From assembly GCF_000720765.1 (NCBI RefSeq), contig NZ_JODC01000007.1:942569-1006568 (forward strand): a stretch of DNA of 64,000 nucleotides, in the 5' to 3' direction. This stretch comes from Streptomyces sp. NRRL S-646. GTDB taxonomy: Bacteria > Actinomycetota > Actinomycetes > Streptomycetales > Streptomycetaceae. A program made the position numbers and the translations under genes. The notes under the pieces were generated by a model that saw nothing but the letters and a program-made list of their open reading frames with translations, was not told where the DNA came from and searched no databases. This document shows, one piece after another, positions 17,850-25,579 of the stretch. Each line of letters begins with the position of its first letter. Within the stretch, counting starts at the first letter, position 1.

Positions 17850-18259
17850 GGGCCAAGCTGCAGTGCCGTTGCAGTTGAGGATGCCCCGCTCGTTGAGGTC
17901 GGCGGCCATGCCGGAGAGGGCCGCTCCGGCGAGCAGCGCGTGAAAGCAGTCCTTGACCTCGGCGGCCTCGTCTTCGACGAGCTCCGCGCACTCTGCGGTG
18001 TATCCGAAGCAGCGCGGCCCGGTCGGCGGCAGGCCGCTGACGCGCTGGCGCATCTCCCGCTGCTCCCGCTCGGCATCTGTTCGACCTCGCCGAGGAGGCG
18101 GCCAGCGGCCGTCGTGAGGTCCAACTCGGGGCCCTTGACGCACAGCACGGACACCTCGCGCTTGCGGAGAATCTCGATTCCCTCGGCCCGTTCGCGCCGG
18201 TTCCGCCAGAGCATGTAGACGATGATGACGTCGACTTCGCCGCGCTGTACGGCAGCCAT
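17850..18259 (-). pseudogene. Serine site-specific recombinase remnant, truncated and frameshifted
   Basis: Reading leftwards from 18259 gives a resolvase-like stretch: GEVDVIIVYMLWRNRRERAE, then a segment ending ELDLTTAAGRLLGEV, which matches the second half of the recombinase catalytic domain. Near 18070 the homology moves to another frame and continues with RCFGYTAECAELVEDEAAEV and LLAGAALSGMAADLNERGI, the recombinase-domain linker seen in large serine integrases. The first part of the catalytic domain, with the nucleophilic Ser, and the zinc-ribbon/coiled-coil end are both missing. Such enzymes integrate phages and ICEs, so this marks an old insertion event. Confidence 0.75.
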
Positions 18260-18380
18260 GAGGAGCTCTCGCTTGCGAAATCACACCTACCGACCGTCCC
18301 TCAACCCCTGACCGAGGGAGGCGCAAGCAGCTACCTCAATCGCCTCCCCGGGCGGGTATACCCGATGCATTCTGTCAGGC

Positions 18381-18636
18381 ATGGCACACACAACGATCAA
18401 GGTCGAGAGCAGTGTCCGGGACCGGCTGGCGATCCTGGCCGCCGAGAAGGGCACAACGATCGCGGGACTCGTCGGCGAATTCGCCACCCACACCCTCACC
18501 CAGAGCGAGCGGGACGAGCAGGTCGCGAAGACCCTCGAAGTCCTGCACGCGCGCGCTCTCCGGCTACGCCCCGGATCCCGAGCAGGACCGCGCAGCGGAC
18601 GATGAGCTCACGCGCCGGCTCGGCAGCGCCGCGTGA
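18381..18636 (+). pseudogene. Ribbon-helix-helix-type antitoxin with a frameshift
   Basis: The frame from ATG 18381 starts MAHTTIKVESSVRDRLAILA, a typical DNA-binding antitoxin N-terminus, and runs to 18605. A GC repeat (gcgcgcgc, 18549-18556) lies where the better C-terminal reading jumps frame, giving SGYAPDPEQDRAADDELTRR and ending at TGA 18636. Only that frame overlaps the next gene as GTGA, as expected for a coupled toxin-antitoxin pair. I therefore read this as one antitoxin gene with a one-base (or two-base) slip. If the sequence is right, the protein made is 74 residues with an altered tail and might still bind DNA but not the toxin. Confidence 0.65.
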
Positions 18637-19022
18637 ACCCTGTCGCCCCTGTCGATGTAGTCCTCGACGACAGCGCGCTGCTCGCTCTGGGCTCAGGCAA
18701 CGCCCTGGCCTCCCGTCTTCTGTACCAGGCCGCCGAGACCGGGGCCTGGCGCGTCCACGTCGCGCTGGCCACACTCACCGAAGCGGACCGGGTACGCACC
18801 GGACTCGCCGGCCACCTCGGCATGCTCGACCAGGTGGTTTTTCATCCGCTCGATCTCGCCGCCGTCTTGGCCGCCTCGGGCCACGAGCGGTCTCTGGGCT
18901 GGTGCCACACCCACCATGTGGCCATGCCCGGCCCCGAGCGCCTGGATGGGGCACGCGTCGCCACCGTCCAGCCCAAGGCCTGGGACGGGGCCGGCGTCCG
19001 GGTGCTCGACCTCGCTCCGTGA
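18633..19022 (+). CDS. PIN-like domain toxin of a toxin-antitoxin pair
   Basis: Protein of 129 residues beginning with GTG that overlaps the antitoxin frame. The segment VDVVLDDSALLALGSGN has the first PIN-domain acidic residues, and VHVALATLTEADRVR carries the conserved Glu/Asp of the second strand-helix. PIN proteins are metal-dependent RNases. The C-terminal Asp cluster is weak here, so activity is uncertain. The gene is followed by two perfect tandem hairpins. An intact toxin next to a frameshifted antitoxin would be unusual. Confidence 0.65.
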   Translation: MNPVAPVDVVLDDSALLALGSGNALASRLLYQAAETGAWRVHVALATLTEADRVRTGLAGHLGMLDQVVFHPLDLAAVLAASGHERSLGWCHTHHVAMPGPERLDGARVATVQPKAWDGAGVRVLDLAP

Positions 19023-19032
19023 GATACACCTA

Positions 19033-19075
19033 ACCCCTGAGTTACTCAGGGGTCGTCCGCCTCCCGGCGGACGAC
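19033..19075 (+). terminator. Two tandem perfect hairpins after the toxin gene
   Basis: ACCCCTGAG-TTA-CTCAGGGGT (19033-19053) is directly followed by GTCGTCCGCC-TCCC-GGCGGACGAC (19052-19075). Together they form a strong factor-independent terminator, perhaps also serving the small minus-strand gene that ends at 19105. Confidence 0.75.
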
Positions 19076-19104
19076 CCAGAGCGCCTGCTTCCCCTTACTC
19101 GGTA

Positions 19105-19266
19105 CTATCCCTGGTCCTCTTCCGGAGCGAGCGGTTCCTCATCCGGTGCCTCAGTGCCGTCACTAGAGTCTTCGTCCTTCTTCGGCCAAGCGTCCTTCAC
19201 CTCAAGGGCCAGTGAGCCCACAGCGGCCAATGCAGTGGCCCACGTGGCGAGAGTTTCTGAATCCAT
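19105..19266 (-). CDS. Small acidic protein of unknown function
   Basis: A 53-residue reading frame starts at ATG (19266, minus strand) with AGAGGAC just upstream as a good ribosome site, and stops at TAG (19105-19107). It has a short hydrophobic N-terminal helix (WATALAAVGSLAL) and a strongly acidic tail (KKDEDSSDGTEAPDEE). Composition differs from the Arg/Pro-rich noise frames around it. I do not recognise a family. It could be a phage- or ICE-borne small protein. Confidence 0.4.
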   Translation of the reverse strand: MDSETLATWATALAAVGSLALEVKDAWPKKDEDSSDGTEAPDEEPLAPEEDQG

Positions 19267-19460
19267 ACTCGGTCCTCTTCGAATAAGCAGGACCTCTCAC
19301 CCGACTACGCGGTCAAGCGCCGTCCACGCTCTCCGCATCCATGAAGTTGGTGGCGGTCCCTGCTGATGGAACGACGGAGGACCGCCCCTCCCGGCGCTCG
19401 GGGGACTCGGGGCTCGGCGAGGACGAGTTCGCCTGGCGGATGGCACGGATGGACAGGAAC

Positions 19461-19580
19461 TGGGACTTCTTCGCGCTGCCCGAGGGGCACTCGGCCAGCC
19501 AACTGCGCGACGCCCTGATCAGTGTCCTCAGCCGGCTGCCGCAGCAAGCGCGACAGAGTCTCCCCTGGGACCAAGGCTCT
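19461..19580 (+). pseudogene. IS30 family transposase fragment (catalytic region)
   Basis: The frame reads WDFFALPEGHSASQLRDALI and then LSRLPQQARQSLPWDQGS, matching the part of IS30 transposases around the second acidic residue (L-x-WDQG). Nothing before or after it continues the domain, so it is a broken piece embedded in a mosaic. Confidence 0.55.
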
Positions 19581-19692
19581 GGCGGGGCTTGTCCTCGCCG
19601 AGGAACTCCGCCGCCTGCCGGACGATCGCCAGCTCGGTTTCCAGCTCTCGGATCCGCCGGCGAGCGGCGCCGGTCTGCTCGGGCGGGCTCCA
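19579..19692 (-). pseudogene. IS3 family OrfA fragment (leucine-zipper tail)
   Basis: On the minus strand the sequence reads QTGAARRRIRELETELAIVR followed by QAAEFLGEDKPR, the coiled-coil C-terminus of IS3-type OrfA. It lies exactly between the two IS30 pieces, which run on the other strand. Confidence 0.55.
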
Positions 19693-19749
19693 TCGACGGT
19701 CAGCCGTGAGTTGCGGCGCAACAGTCGCCCGCACGACTACGGCCGCTTC
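19672..19749 (+). pseudogene. IS30 family transposase fragment (helix-turn-helix)
   Basis: The frame reads LLGRAPSTVSRELRRNSRPH, the N-terminal helix-turn-helix of IS30 transposases. It lies downstream of the catalytic piece, the reverse of normal order, so the element has been rearranged. Confidence 0.55.
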
Positions 19750-19860
19750 TTTCGCAGTGGCCGGCCAGTGCGGAGTTTCCTCGTCATTCTTGACCTGCCC
19801 CACCGCTGAGGTTCCAGTTTTGGTGGCTAACTGACAGCCCTTCACGGAAGGCTGGCAGTC

Positions 19861-20131
19861 ATGCCTCGTCCCTATCCTCCGGAGTTCCGGGCGCGATGCC
19901 TTTGTCCAAGCGCACCTGCACGACCCACAACTGACACTGCGCACCATCGCCGCCGCGCACCACATCTCCACCAGCTACCTGCATCGCCTGTTTGAGCATC
20001 ACGAAGAAACGGTGGCTGTCTGGATCCGCCGCCAGCGCCTGGAGCGCGCGTGCCGCGATCTGGTCGATCCAGCCCTCTGCGACATCCCCATTCACGTCAT
20101 CGCCGCCCGCTGGGGTGTCGGCGACGCGTGA
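19861..20131 (+). pseudogene. AraC-family DNA-binding domain behind an IS3 OrfA start
   Basis: ATG 19861 begins MPRPYPPEFRAR, the typical first residues of an IS3-type OrfA, and breaks off after about 12 codons. From 19889 another frame reads AFVQAHLHDPQLTLRTIAAA, then ISTSYLHRLFEHHEETVAVW and later RACRDLVDPALC, a clear AraC C-terminal helix-turn-helix, and stops at TGA 20131 before the final AraC helix. Neither the regulator's N-terminal domain nor the rest of the transposase is present. Confidence 0.7.
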
Positions 20132-20197
20132 ATCGTGACCCAGTTCCGACGCTTGGGTTCTAAGGTGGATTCGCATGATCGTCGCAACGATGCAGGC

Positions 20198-20515
20198 TCA
20201 TGGTGCCAGAGCGGCGGCGAATGCCAGTTCGCCGGTCGCGTTGAGTTCGGCGAGCAGGATTCGGTGCAGCTGGTCGAAGACGCTGGCCTGCTGCCAGCGT
20301 TCCAGGCGCCGCCAGCAGGTCTGCCCGGAGCCGAAGCCCAGCTCCAGGGGCAGGAGTTGCCAGGCTATGTCGTTGTGGAGCACGTACAGGATGCCCTGCA
20401 GACACAGCCGGTCCGCCACCGGCCGAGGCCCCGGTGATTTCTCCGGCCACGGAGGCAGCAGCGGCTCGATCAGCATCCACAAGTCGTCATCCACGATCCA
20501 CGGCCGAGCACTCAC
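20198..20515 (-). mobile_element. IS5 family transposase, first ORF only
   Basis: An open frame of 105 residues from GTG 20515 reads MSARPWIVDDDLWMLIEPLL, then GFGSGQTCWRRLERWQQASV, typical of the first ORF of streptomycete IS5-family elements with frameshifted transposases. The second ORF with the DDE catalytic residues should follow to the left, but only about 60 bases separate this stop from the AraC remnant, so the element is truncated and cannot transpose by itself. GGGAGGG upstream would be its ribosome site. Confidence 0.75.
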
Positions 20516-20752
20516 ACCCTCCCGAACGGCCGAACCGTCACATCGGTCACGCCCGACCAGGGCACCTCAACAAGATCGTGTTACGAGCTCTTGGCGGAGT
20601 ACTCGCCGACCAGGTCAGCTATCGCTTCGCCCTGTCGATCGGACTGTCCGGAGCAGTCATCCAGGCACTCGTATCGCGGGCGGTGAGCGCTGCTGTGGCG
20701 GTGGTCATCGGTCCTCCGCTGGTTTACTTCCTGACCCCTTCCAGGGGTAGCT

Positions 20753-21409
20753 CTAAGAACGGGGTTTTAGCGTGCAGAAGCCGGTGTCGCCGTGGTCGAA
20801 CTGACGGGTGACGTCGGCGGGGTCGCCGATCCACACCGGCGCGTCGCCCCGTATCGCCTCGTACACCGTCGGGTTGGCGTGCACCGCCTCCTCGCCGACC
20901 ACGACCGAGCCCGGCAGCAGGGCGCCGAGGGCCTTGGTGAGCTGTTGCTCGGCGAGCCGGTCGGCGTCCGTCACCAGGTTGTGCGGTCCGCTCTTCTGGT
21001 CGACCTCGTGCGCGGCGAGCTACCGGAAGCGGGGCATGATCTCGGCCGCGACCGCCTTGCGGACCGCGAACGCGCCGGGTACGGCGGCGGCGAGCGGCCC
21101 CGTCCCGGGTACCAGCTCCAGGCCGAGCCCCCGGTAGTGCGCGACCGTCGCCCCGGCCGGCGCGACGCCCTGCCCGCACAGCACCCGCACCTCGCCGCCC
21201 GCCGGGGCGAGCAGGATCGGCGCCTCCCCGGCCGGACCGTTGAGATGCGGCTCGACGACATGCAGCACAAACGCACCCGCCACAGCCGCGTCATAGGCGT
21301 TCCCACCGTCTTCCAGCACGGCCATCGCCGACTGCGAGGCCAGCCAGTGGGTGGAGGACACCATGCCGAAGGTGCCGCTCAGGGTGGGACGAGTCGTGAA
21401 TCGAATATC
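20753..21409 (-). pseudogene. Chimeric pseudogene: gamma-glutamyltransferase fused to inositol-monophosphatase-like enzyme
   Basis: On the minus strand the frame reads FTTRPTLSGTFGMVSSTHWL, DGGNAYDAAVAGAFVLHVVE and further to VPGTGPLAAAVPGAF, the N-terminal part of a gamma-glutamyltranspeptidase. It then switches without a frame change to AVRKAVAAEIMPRFR, the start of an inositol-monophosphatase-like protein. A TAG stop follows at about 21020, after which the same frame resumes LAAHEVDQKSGPHNLVTDAD and SVVVGEEAVHANPTVYEAIR, breaking off at GFCTL near 20775. There is no standard start codon at the natural N-terminus. An internal deletion fused the two genes and a nonsense mutation followed. 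Confidence 0.75.
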
Positions 21410-21453
21410 TGACCTCGGCGGTTGTGAACGTCGGTGAATCTCCGTCTTACTGT

Positions 21454-22728
21454 CTATCGCACCGGCCTGTCCGCGGTACCGGGCCTCGGACCAGGCGAAC
21501 CGGCCACCGCCGAGGAGTCGTTCGCCGCGGCCGAGATCTCGTGACATCTGCCGGGCCACAGATGCCGTACCTCACGCAGCCCGACACCTGACCGGTTGCC
21601 GGTCACACCTGGCCGGTTCGGATCATGCCGCGCGGGGACTCCGAAGCCGACGCTGCGCTGCAGCCGGGTCACGGCGACCACGGCGAGGGCCGCCCGCAGG
21701 GTGCACAGGCCCCGCAGACCGTCGGGGCGCTGGCCGGTGAGCTGCGCGATCCGCTGCAGACGACGGTCCAGCGTGTTGCGGTGGATGCCCAGGCGCGCAC
21801 AGGCACGATGACGGACACCGTCGGCGGCAATGAGGGCGGTCAGGGTGTCCCAGAGCACGGGGTGCTCGTGCAGCGGCTCCACCATGGCGAGCAGCCGCTC
21901 CGAGACGGCCGGGGTCTCCGCGGCGCCGTACTCCACCAGGACGTCGTCGAGTTCATATACGCCCGGCGGGCAGGCGAGCGCGAGCAGCGTGGCACAGATG
22001 CCGTCCGCGACGGACACTCCACCCGCGTCCGGCACGGCCTGCACCCCCGGGGCGTGGGGGGTCGAGGCCTGCCAGTGCACCGCGATCCATACATCGCCCG
22101 GAAGGTCGCCATGCGCCTTGCGGGCCACGGCGACCGCCTCGTCCTGATCGGCCGCGGGCAGCACCACACGAACGCCTTCGTCGGAGGCCAGCACCATCGC
22201 GGCGGCATGGTTCCGGAACGCCTGGTCGATGTCGGCGAGCGTGCAGGAGGGCCCGTGCACGGCCAGCATCGCGCGGGCCCCGGCGGCACGCTCGGGGATG
22301 CGCTGCACGGGGGCCCGCCCCGATGACACCGGGTCGGTCTCGGGGTCGCTCTCGGACTGGAAGAAGCCACAGTTCAGTTCCCGCCCCACCCGGCGGCCGG
22401 CGTCACCCAGCCTCAGCACCATGACCTCGTGCGTCAGAGCATCCTGGCCATGTCCGCCGACCGTGCAGCGATTGATGAGGTGACGCGTCATGCCCCACAC
22501 CATGCTGAGCAACTCGTCGACGGACCCGCCACGTTGCGCCCACGCCCGGCCTTCGGCGCGGATGCGAGCGACGCTCTGCGCGCTCCATTCCCCATGGCCG
22601 GACACCACCTCGGTCAGGGCCGAGAAGATCTCCCATCGGACTCTGCGGCGCGCGTCATCGACTTCGTCGTCCCCCTGTGACGCGGACAGTGGGTGAAGGT
22701 CAGGTATCGCCCCCGCGCATGTCGTCAT
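21454..22728 (-). CDS. PucR/CdaR-type transcriptional regulator
   Basis: Regulator of 424 residues. The C-terminal third has the PucR helix-turn-helix: HPVLWDTLTALIAADGVRHR, then ARLGIHRNTLDRRLQRIAQL and a final LRAALAV helix. The N-terminal part has the helical region seen in related antibiotic-cluster regulators, with a central GGDEF-like-fold segment without catalytic motif. About 60 residues after the HTH have no family match and may be read-through into scar DNA. It is divergent from the response regulator with 186 bases between them, and may control the two-component genes or the cluster. Target unknown. Confidence 0.8.
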   Translation of the reverse strand: MTTCAGAIPDLHPLSASQGDDEVDDARRRVRWEIFSALTEVVSGHGEWSAQSVARIRAEGRAWAQRGGSVDELLSMVWGMTRHLINRCTVGGHGQDALTHEVMVLRLGDAGRRVGRELNCGFFQSESDPETDPVSSGRAPVQRIPERAAGARAMLAVHGPSCTLADIDQAFRNHAAAMVLASDEGVRVVLPAADQDEAVAVARKAHGDLPGDVWIAVHWQASTPHAPGVQAVPDAGGVSVADGICATLLALACPPGVYELDDVLVEYGAAETPAVSERLLAMVEPLHEHPVLWDTLTALIAADGVRHRACARLGIHRNTLDRRLQRIAQLTGQRPDGLRGLCTLRAALAVVAVTRLQRSVGFGVPARHDPNRPGVTGNRSGVGLREVRHLWPGRCHEISAAANDSSAVAGSPGPRPGTADRPVR

Positions 22729-22914
22729 GTCCGGACAGCCAAGTCCACAAAGTTCAGAGTTACATCAAAGTCCGGTCAGAAAGCGATCGGAGTACGAAGC
22801 CAAGGGATCATCCCTGTGCCATCATGACCACGAGGGCATGCGACCTCCATCCCCCCTGATCAGGCCGAAGGTTTCGACGGCAACGGGTTCGACCGACTTC
22901 ATGGTGCGCACACG

Positions 22915-23640
22915 ATGAACAAGAGCGACACGTCCGCGAAGACGACTGTGCTCGTCGTGGAGGACGAGTCCGGCATCGCCTCCATGCTCACCATGGCGCT
23001 GCAGTTCCTCGGATTCGAGGTGGTCACCGCCGACCGGGGGGCCAAGGCGCTCACTCAAGCCGCTCAGCACGCCCCGGATGTGATCCTGCTGGATGTCGTG
23101 CTGCCCGACATGGACGGCTTCGAGGTCTGCCGGCGCCTCCGGGAGGCGGGTGTCAGCGCCCCCGTCCTGTTCGTGACCGCCCGGGACACCGTGCAGGACA
23201 AGGTCCGCGGCCTCGAACTCGCCGACGACTACGTCACCAAACCGTTCGACCTCAACGAGGTGGTGGCACGGATCCGGGCCGTCATGCGCCGCGGACGCGA
23301 GCTGACACCGTCCAACGGCCCCAGGCTGCGGGCGGGGTGGGTGGAGCTGGACCAGGACACCCGCGAGGTCTGGCAGCACGGCCGGCCGGTGCAGTTGTCC
23401 TCCACGGAGTTCGCGTTGCTGCGATATCTGCTGGAGAACGCCGACCAGGTCATCTCCAAGGCACAAATGCTCGACAGCGTATGGAGTTACGACTTCCAGG
23501 GTGAGTCGGCCATCGTCGAGACCTACATCTACTATCTGCGTCGCAAACTCGGCGACACCGAACAAAAGCTCATCCGCACCGTTCGCGGGGCGGGCTATCT
23601 GCTGCGCACGACGCCTTCCACACATTTCACGAAGGGCTGA
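22915..23640 (+). CDS. OmpR-family response regulator
   Basis: Two-domain regulator of 241 residues. The receiver domain has the acidic pair Glu16/Asp17 in VVEDES, the phosphorylation site Asp60 in VILLDVVLPDMDG, a Thr in FVTAR and Lys109 in TKPF. The winged-helix DNA-binding domain runs from about residue 135 to 232 (STEFALLRYLLENADQVISK to TVRGAGYLLR). One residue seems to be missing before DDYVTKPF: GLELADDYV rather than the usual GLELGADDYV. It is followed four bases later by its histidine kinase, so the pair is cotranscribed. Confidence 0.95.
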   Translation: MNKSDTSAKTTVLVVEDESGIASMLTMALQFLGFEVVTADRGAKALTQAAQHAPDVILLDVVLPDMDGFEVCRRLREAGVSAPVLFVTARDTVQDKVRGLELADDYVTKPFDLNEVVARIRAVMRRGRELTPSNGPRLRAGWVELDQDTREVWQHGRPVQLSSTEFALLRYLLENADQVISKAQMLDSVWSYDFQGESAIVETYIYYLRRKLGDTEQKLIRTVRGAGYLLRTTPSTHFTKG

Positions 23641-23644
23641 GGCG

Positions 23645-25165
23645 ATGCCCACCGAAGCCGGCGCCGCCCAGAGCCGTCGCAAGGGCGGGGCGGGCCGGTC
23701 CGACACGGCCCGTAAGCGCATGTCCCGCCGGTCCGACAAGACGGGCAAGACCGGCAAGTTCCTGTCGCGCAGGCTCACTCGGGGCTTCCTCGCGACCACC
23801 GCGTTCGGCGTGCTCGGCGCCGGCGTCTCCTGCGTGCTCACGCTTTCGTACTGTCTGCGGGACCACACCGACCAGCAGATCGTCCAGAATCACCATTTCC
23901 GGCTGCAGGCGCTGCGCGCGGGGAACGGTCTGCTGCCGGCCATGGACGGATCCGCATCCGTGGTGATCGACGCCAAAGGTGCCGTACGGCTTTCGACCGG
24001 GGCCACGTCCCTCATCGGAAACCGGCCCATCCCGGCTGCGGAGTTGCGCGAACGGGCCGCCTTCGGCCGTCCCGCGGCGGTGGCCGACCGATCGGCCCGG
24101 GCCATGGTGAGCCGCCTGCCGGGCGGTACCTACCTCGTGACCGCCCGGTCGACGGCCTCGGACGAGGCGACCGTGAAGACACTGGTGGGCATCGAGACCG
24201 CCATCAGCATCCCTCTGATCGCCGTGCTGCTGTGCGGCGCCCTTCGGAACAGCCGATCGGTCCTGGCCCCTCTGCGCGACCTGTCGCGCAGCGCCCGGCG
24301 GATCGCGGAGGGCAGTGATGAGCCGCTGGAGCGCATGCCGGTCGTGACGCAGCCGCTGAGGGAGTTGCAGGGTACGGCCGACACCCTCAACTACCTGCTG
24401 CGCCGCATCGAGGAGGGGTCCGTGCGACACCGGCAGGAGGAGAGCAGGCTGTGCGAACTCGTCGGCGCCGCCAGTCATGAACTGCGCTCTCCGCTCACCG
24501 CCATCACCGGGTACGCGCAACTGGCCCGGCTAGGGGGGCTGGACGACCCACACCGCCTGGACCAGGCGATGGAGCAGGTCGAACAGGAGACCTCGCGCAT
24601 GACCTGCCTGGTCGAGGATCTGCTGCTGCTGGCCCGGGCGAGTCACGGCCGAATACTCGAACAGCGTCCGGTTGACCTGGCCGAGCTCTGCGTCCAGGCG
24701 GTGGCCGACGCTCAGCCCCCCGGCGCCCGGCGCACCGTGGCCTGTGTGGTGGAGTCCGCCACACATCTGGTGGCGGGCGACCGGCGCCGGCTGGAGCAGG
24801 CGGTCGGCAATCTGCTCGCCAACATATGTGTCCACACCTCCGAGGACACCTCGGCCGAGGTTCGGCTGCACTTGAAAGGAGACCGGCATGTCATCGATGT
24901 CATCGACGACGGCCCCGGTGTCCCGGAGACCGTGCGGGAGCGCATCTTCGAGCCCTTCTTCCGCGCGGAGACCGCCACAGCGCCGGGCCCGGCCCCCAGC
25001 CCGGGCCGCGGACTGGGGCTGAGTGTGGCGGCGGCGGTGGTCCAGGCACACGGCGGTCACATCGGACTCGAACCGTCCGAGCGGGGCGCGTGGTTCCGTG
25101 TCAGCCTGCCCGCCCTCGAAGGGCGGCGCCGCGTCGACGCGACGCCACCGGTGGCGCTCCCCTGA
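23645..25165 (+). CDS. Sensor histidine kinase
   Basis: Membrane kinase of 506 residues, partner of the preceding regulator. ATG 23645 is the first start after that gene's stop. After a basic N-terminus (RRSDKTGKTGKFLSRR) there is a first membrane segment at about 45-66, an extracytoplasmic sensor of about 100 residues, a second segment at 180-200, a HAMP linker, the His-containing ASHELRSPLTAITGY, and an ATPase domain with NLLANI (N box), DDGPGVP (G1) and GRGLGLSV (G2). No known ligand-binding fold was recognised in the sensor. The signal is unknown. Confidence 0.94.
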   Translation: MPTEAGAAQSRRKGGAGRSDTARKRMSRRSDKTGKTGKFLSRRLTRGFLATTAFGVLGAGVSCVLTLSYCLRDHTDQQIVQNHHFRLQALRAGNGLLPAMDGSASVVIDAKGAVRLSTGATSLIGNRPIPAAELRERAAFGRPAAVADRSARAMVSRLPGGTYLVTARSTASDEATVKTLVGIETAISIPLIAVLLCGALRNSRSVLAPLRDLSRSARRIAEGSDEPLERMPVVTQPLRELQGTADTLNYLLRRIEEGSVRHRQEESRLCELVGAASHELRSPLTAITGYAQLARLGGLDDPHRLDQAMEQVEQETSRMTCLVEDLLLLARASHGRILEQRPVDLAELCVQAVADAQPPGARRTVACVVESATHLVAGDRRRLEQAVGNLLANICVHTSEDTSAEVRLHLKGDRHVIDVIDDGPGVPETVRERIFEPFFRAETATAPGPAPSPGRGLGLSVAAAVVQAHGGHIGLEPSERGAWFRVSLPALEGRRRVDATPPVALP

Positions 25166-25579
25166 GCCGAAGCCGGACAGGGTCCCCCCTCACCACATCG
25201 GCCGGGCAGCCGCGGCACGGCAGGTAGCAGAACGAAGGATTCCCCTGGTTTCAGGGATTCCCCTAGTCTTCGAGGGCCGGGCTCGTCGGACACGACCCGC
25301 GGCGTGGTAGCCCCGCGACGAGGCTGAGGCAAGGCCAGGTGGCAGGCCACCGGAGCGGTCCGGGACACCGGCGGAGGCCTTGAGCAGTGCTTTCGGCCTG
25401 CCGTCGAGGTGGCCCTCCACCCTTCCGACATGTGCGTGTCTGGCTGTCAATGGCAGTAGCGCTGCGAACCACGCCGGTCTTACTGATCACCCCTGATATG
25501 AACCGACCTTGGGTATGGTGCGGCCAAGTAAGGCTTCTTCTCGCGCAGCTTCGATGCCGCGACGCTGATCGGACGGTTA
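25166..25579 (+). promoter_or_regulatory. Intergenic region with a direct repeat before the second kinase
   Basis: This 414-base gap has no recognised gene. GGATTCCCCT occurs twice in direct orientation at 25238-25247 and 25255-25264 (period 17), the spacing of a direct-repeat site for a dimeric winged-helix regulator. It may be the target of the neighbouring OmpR-type protein. The rest shows no clear feature. Confidence 0.35.

Noticed and set aside
20516..20752. Hydrophobic plus-strand stretch (IGLSGAVIQALVSRAVSAAV region)
   Set aside because: It lies between the IS5 piece and the fused pseudogene, has no start with a ribosome site and no family. It could be chance.
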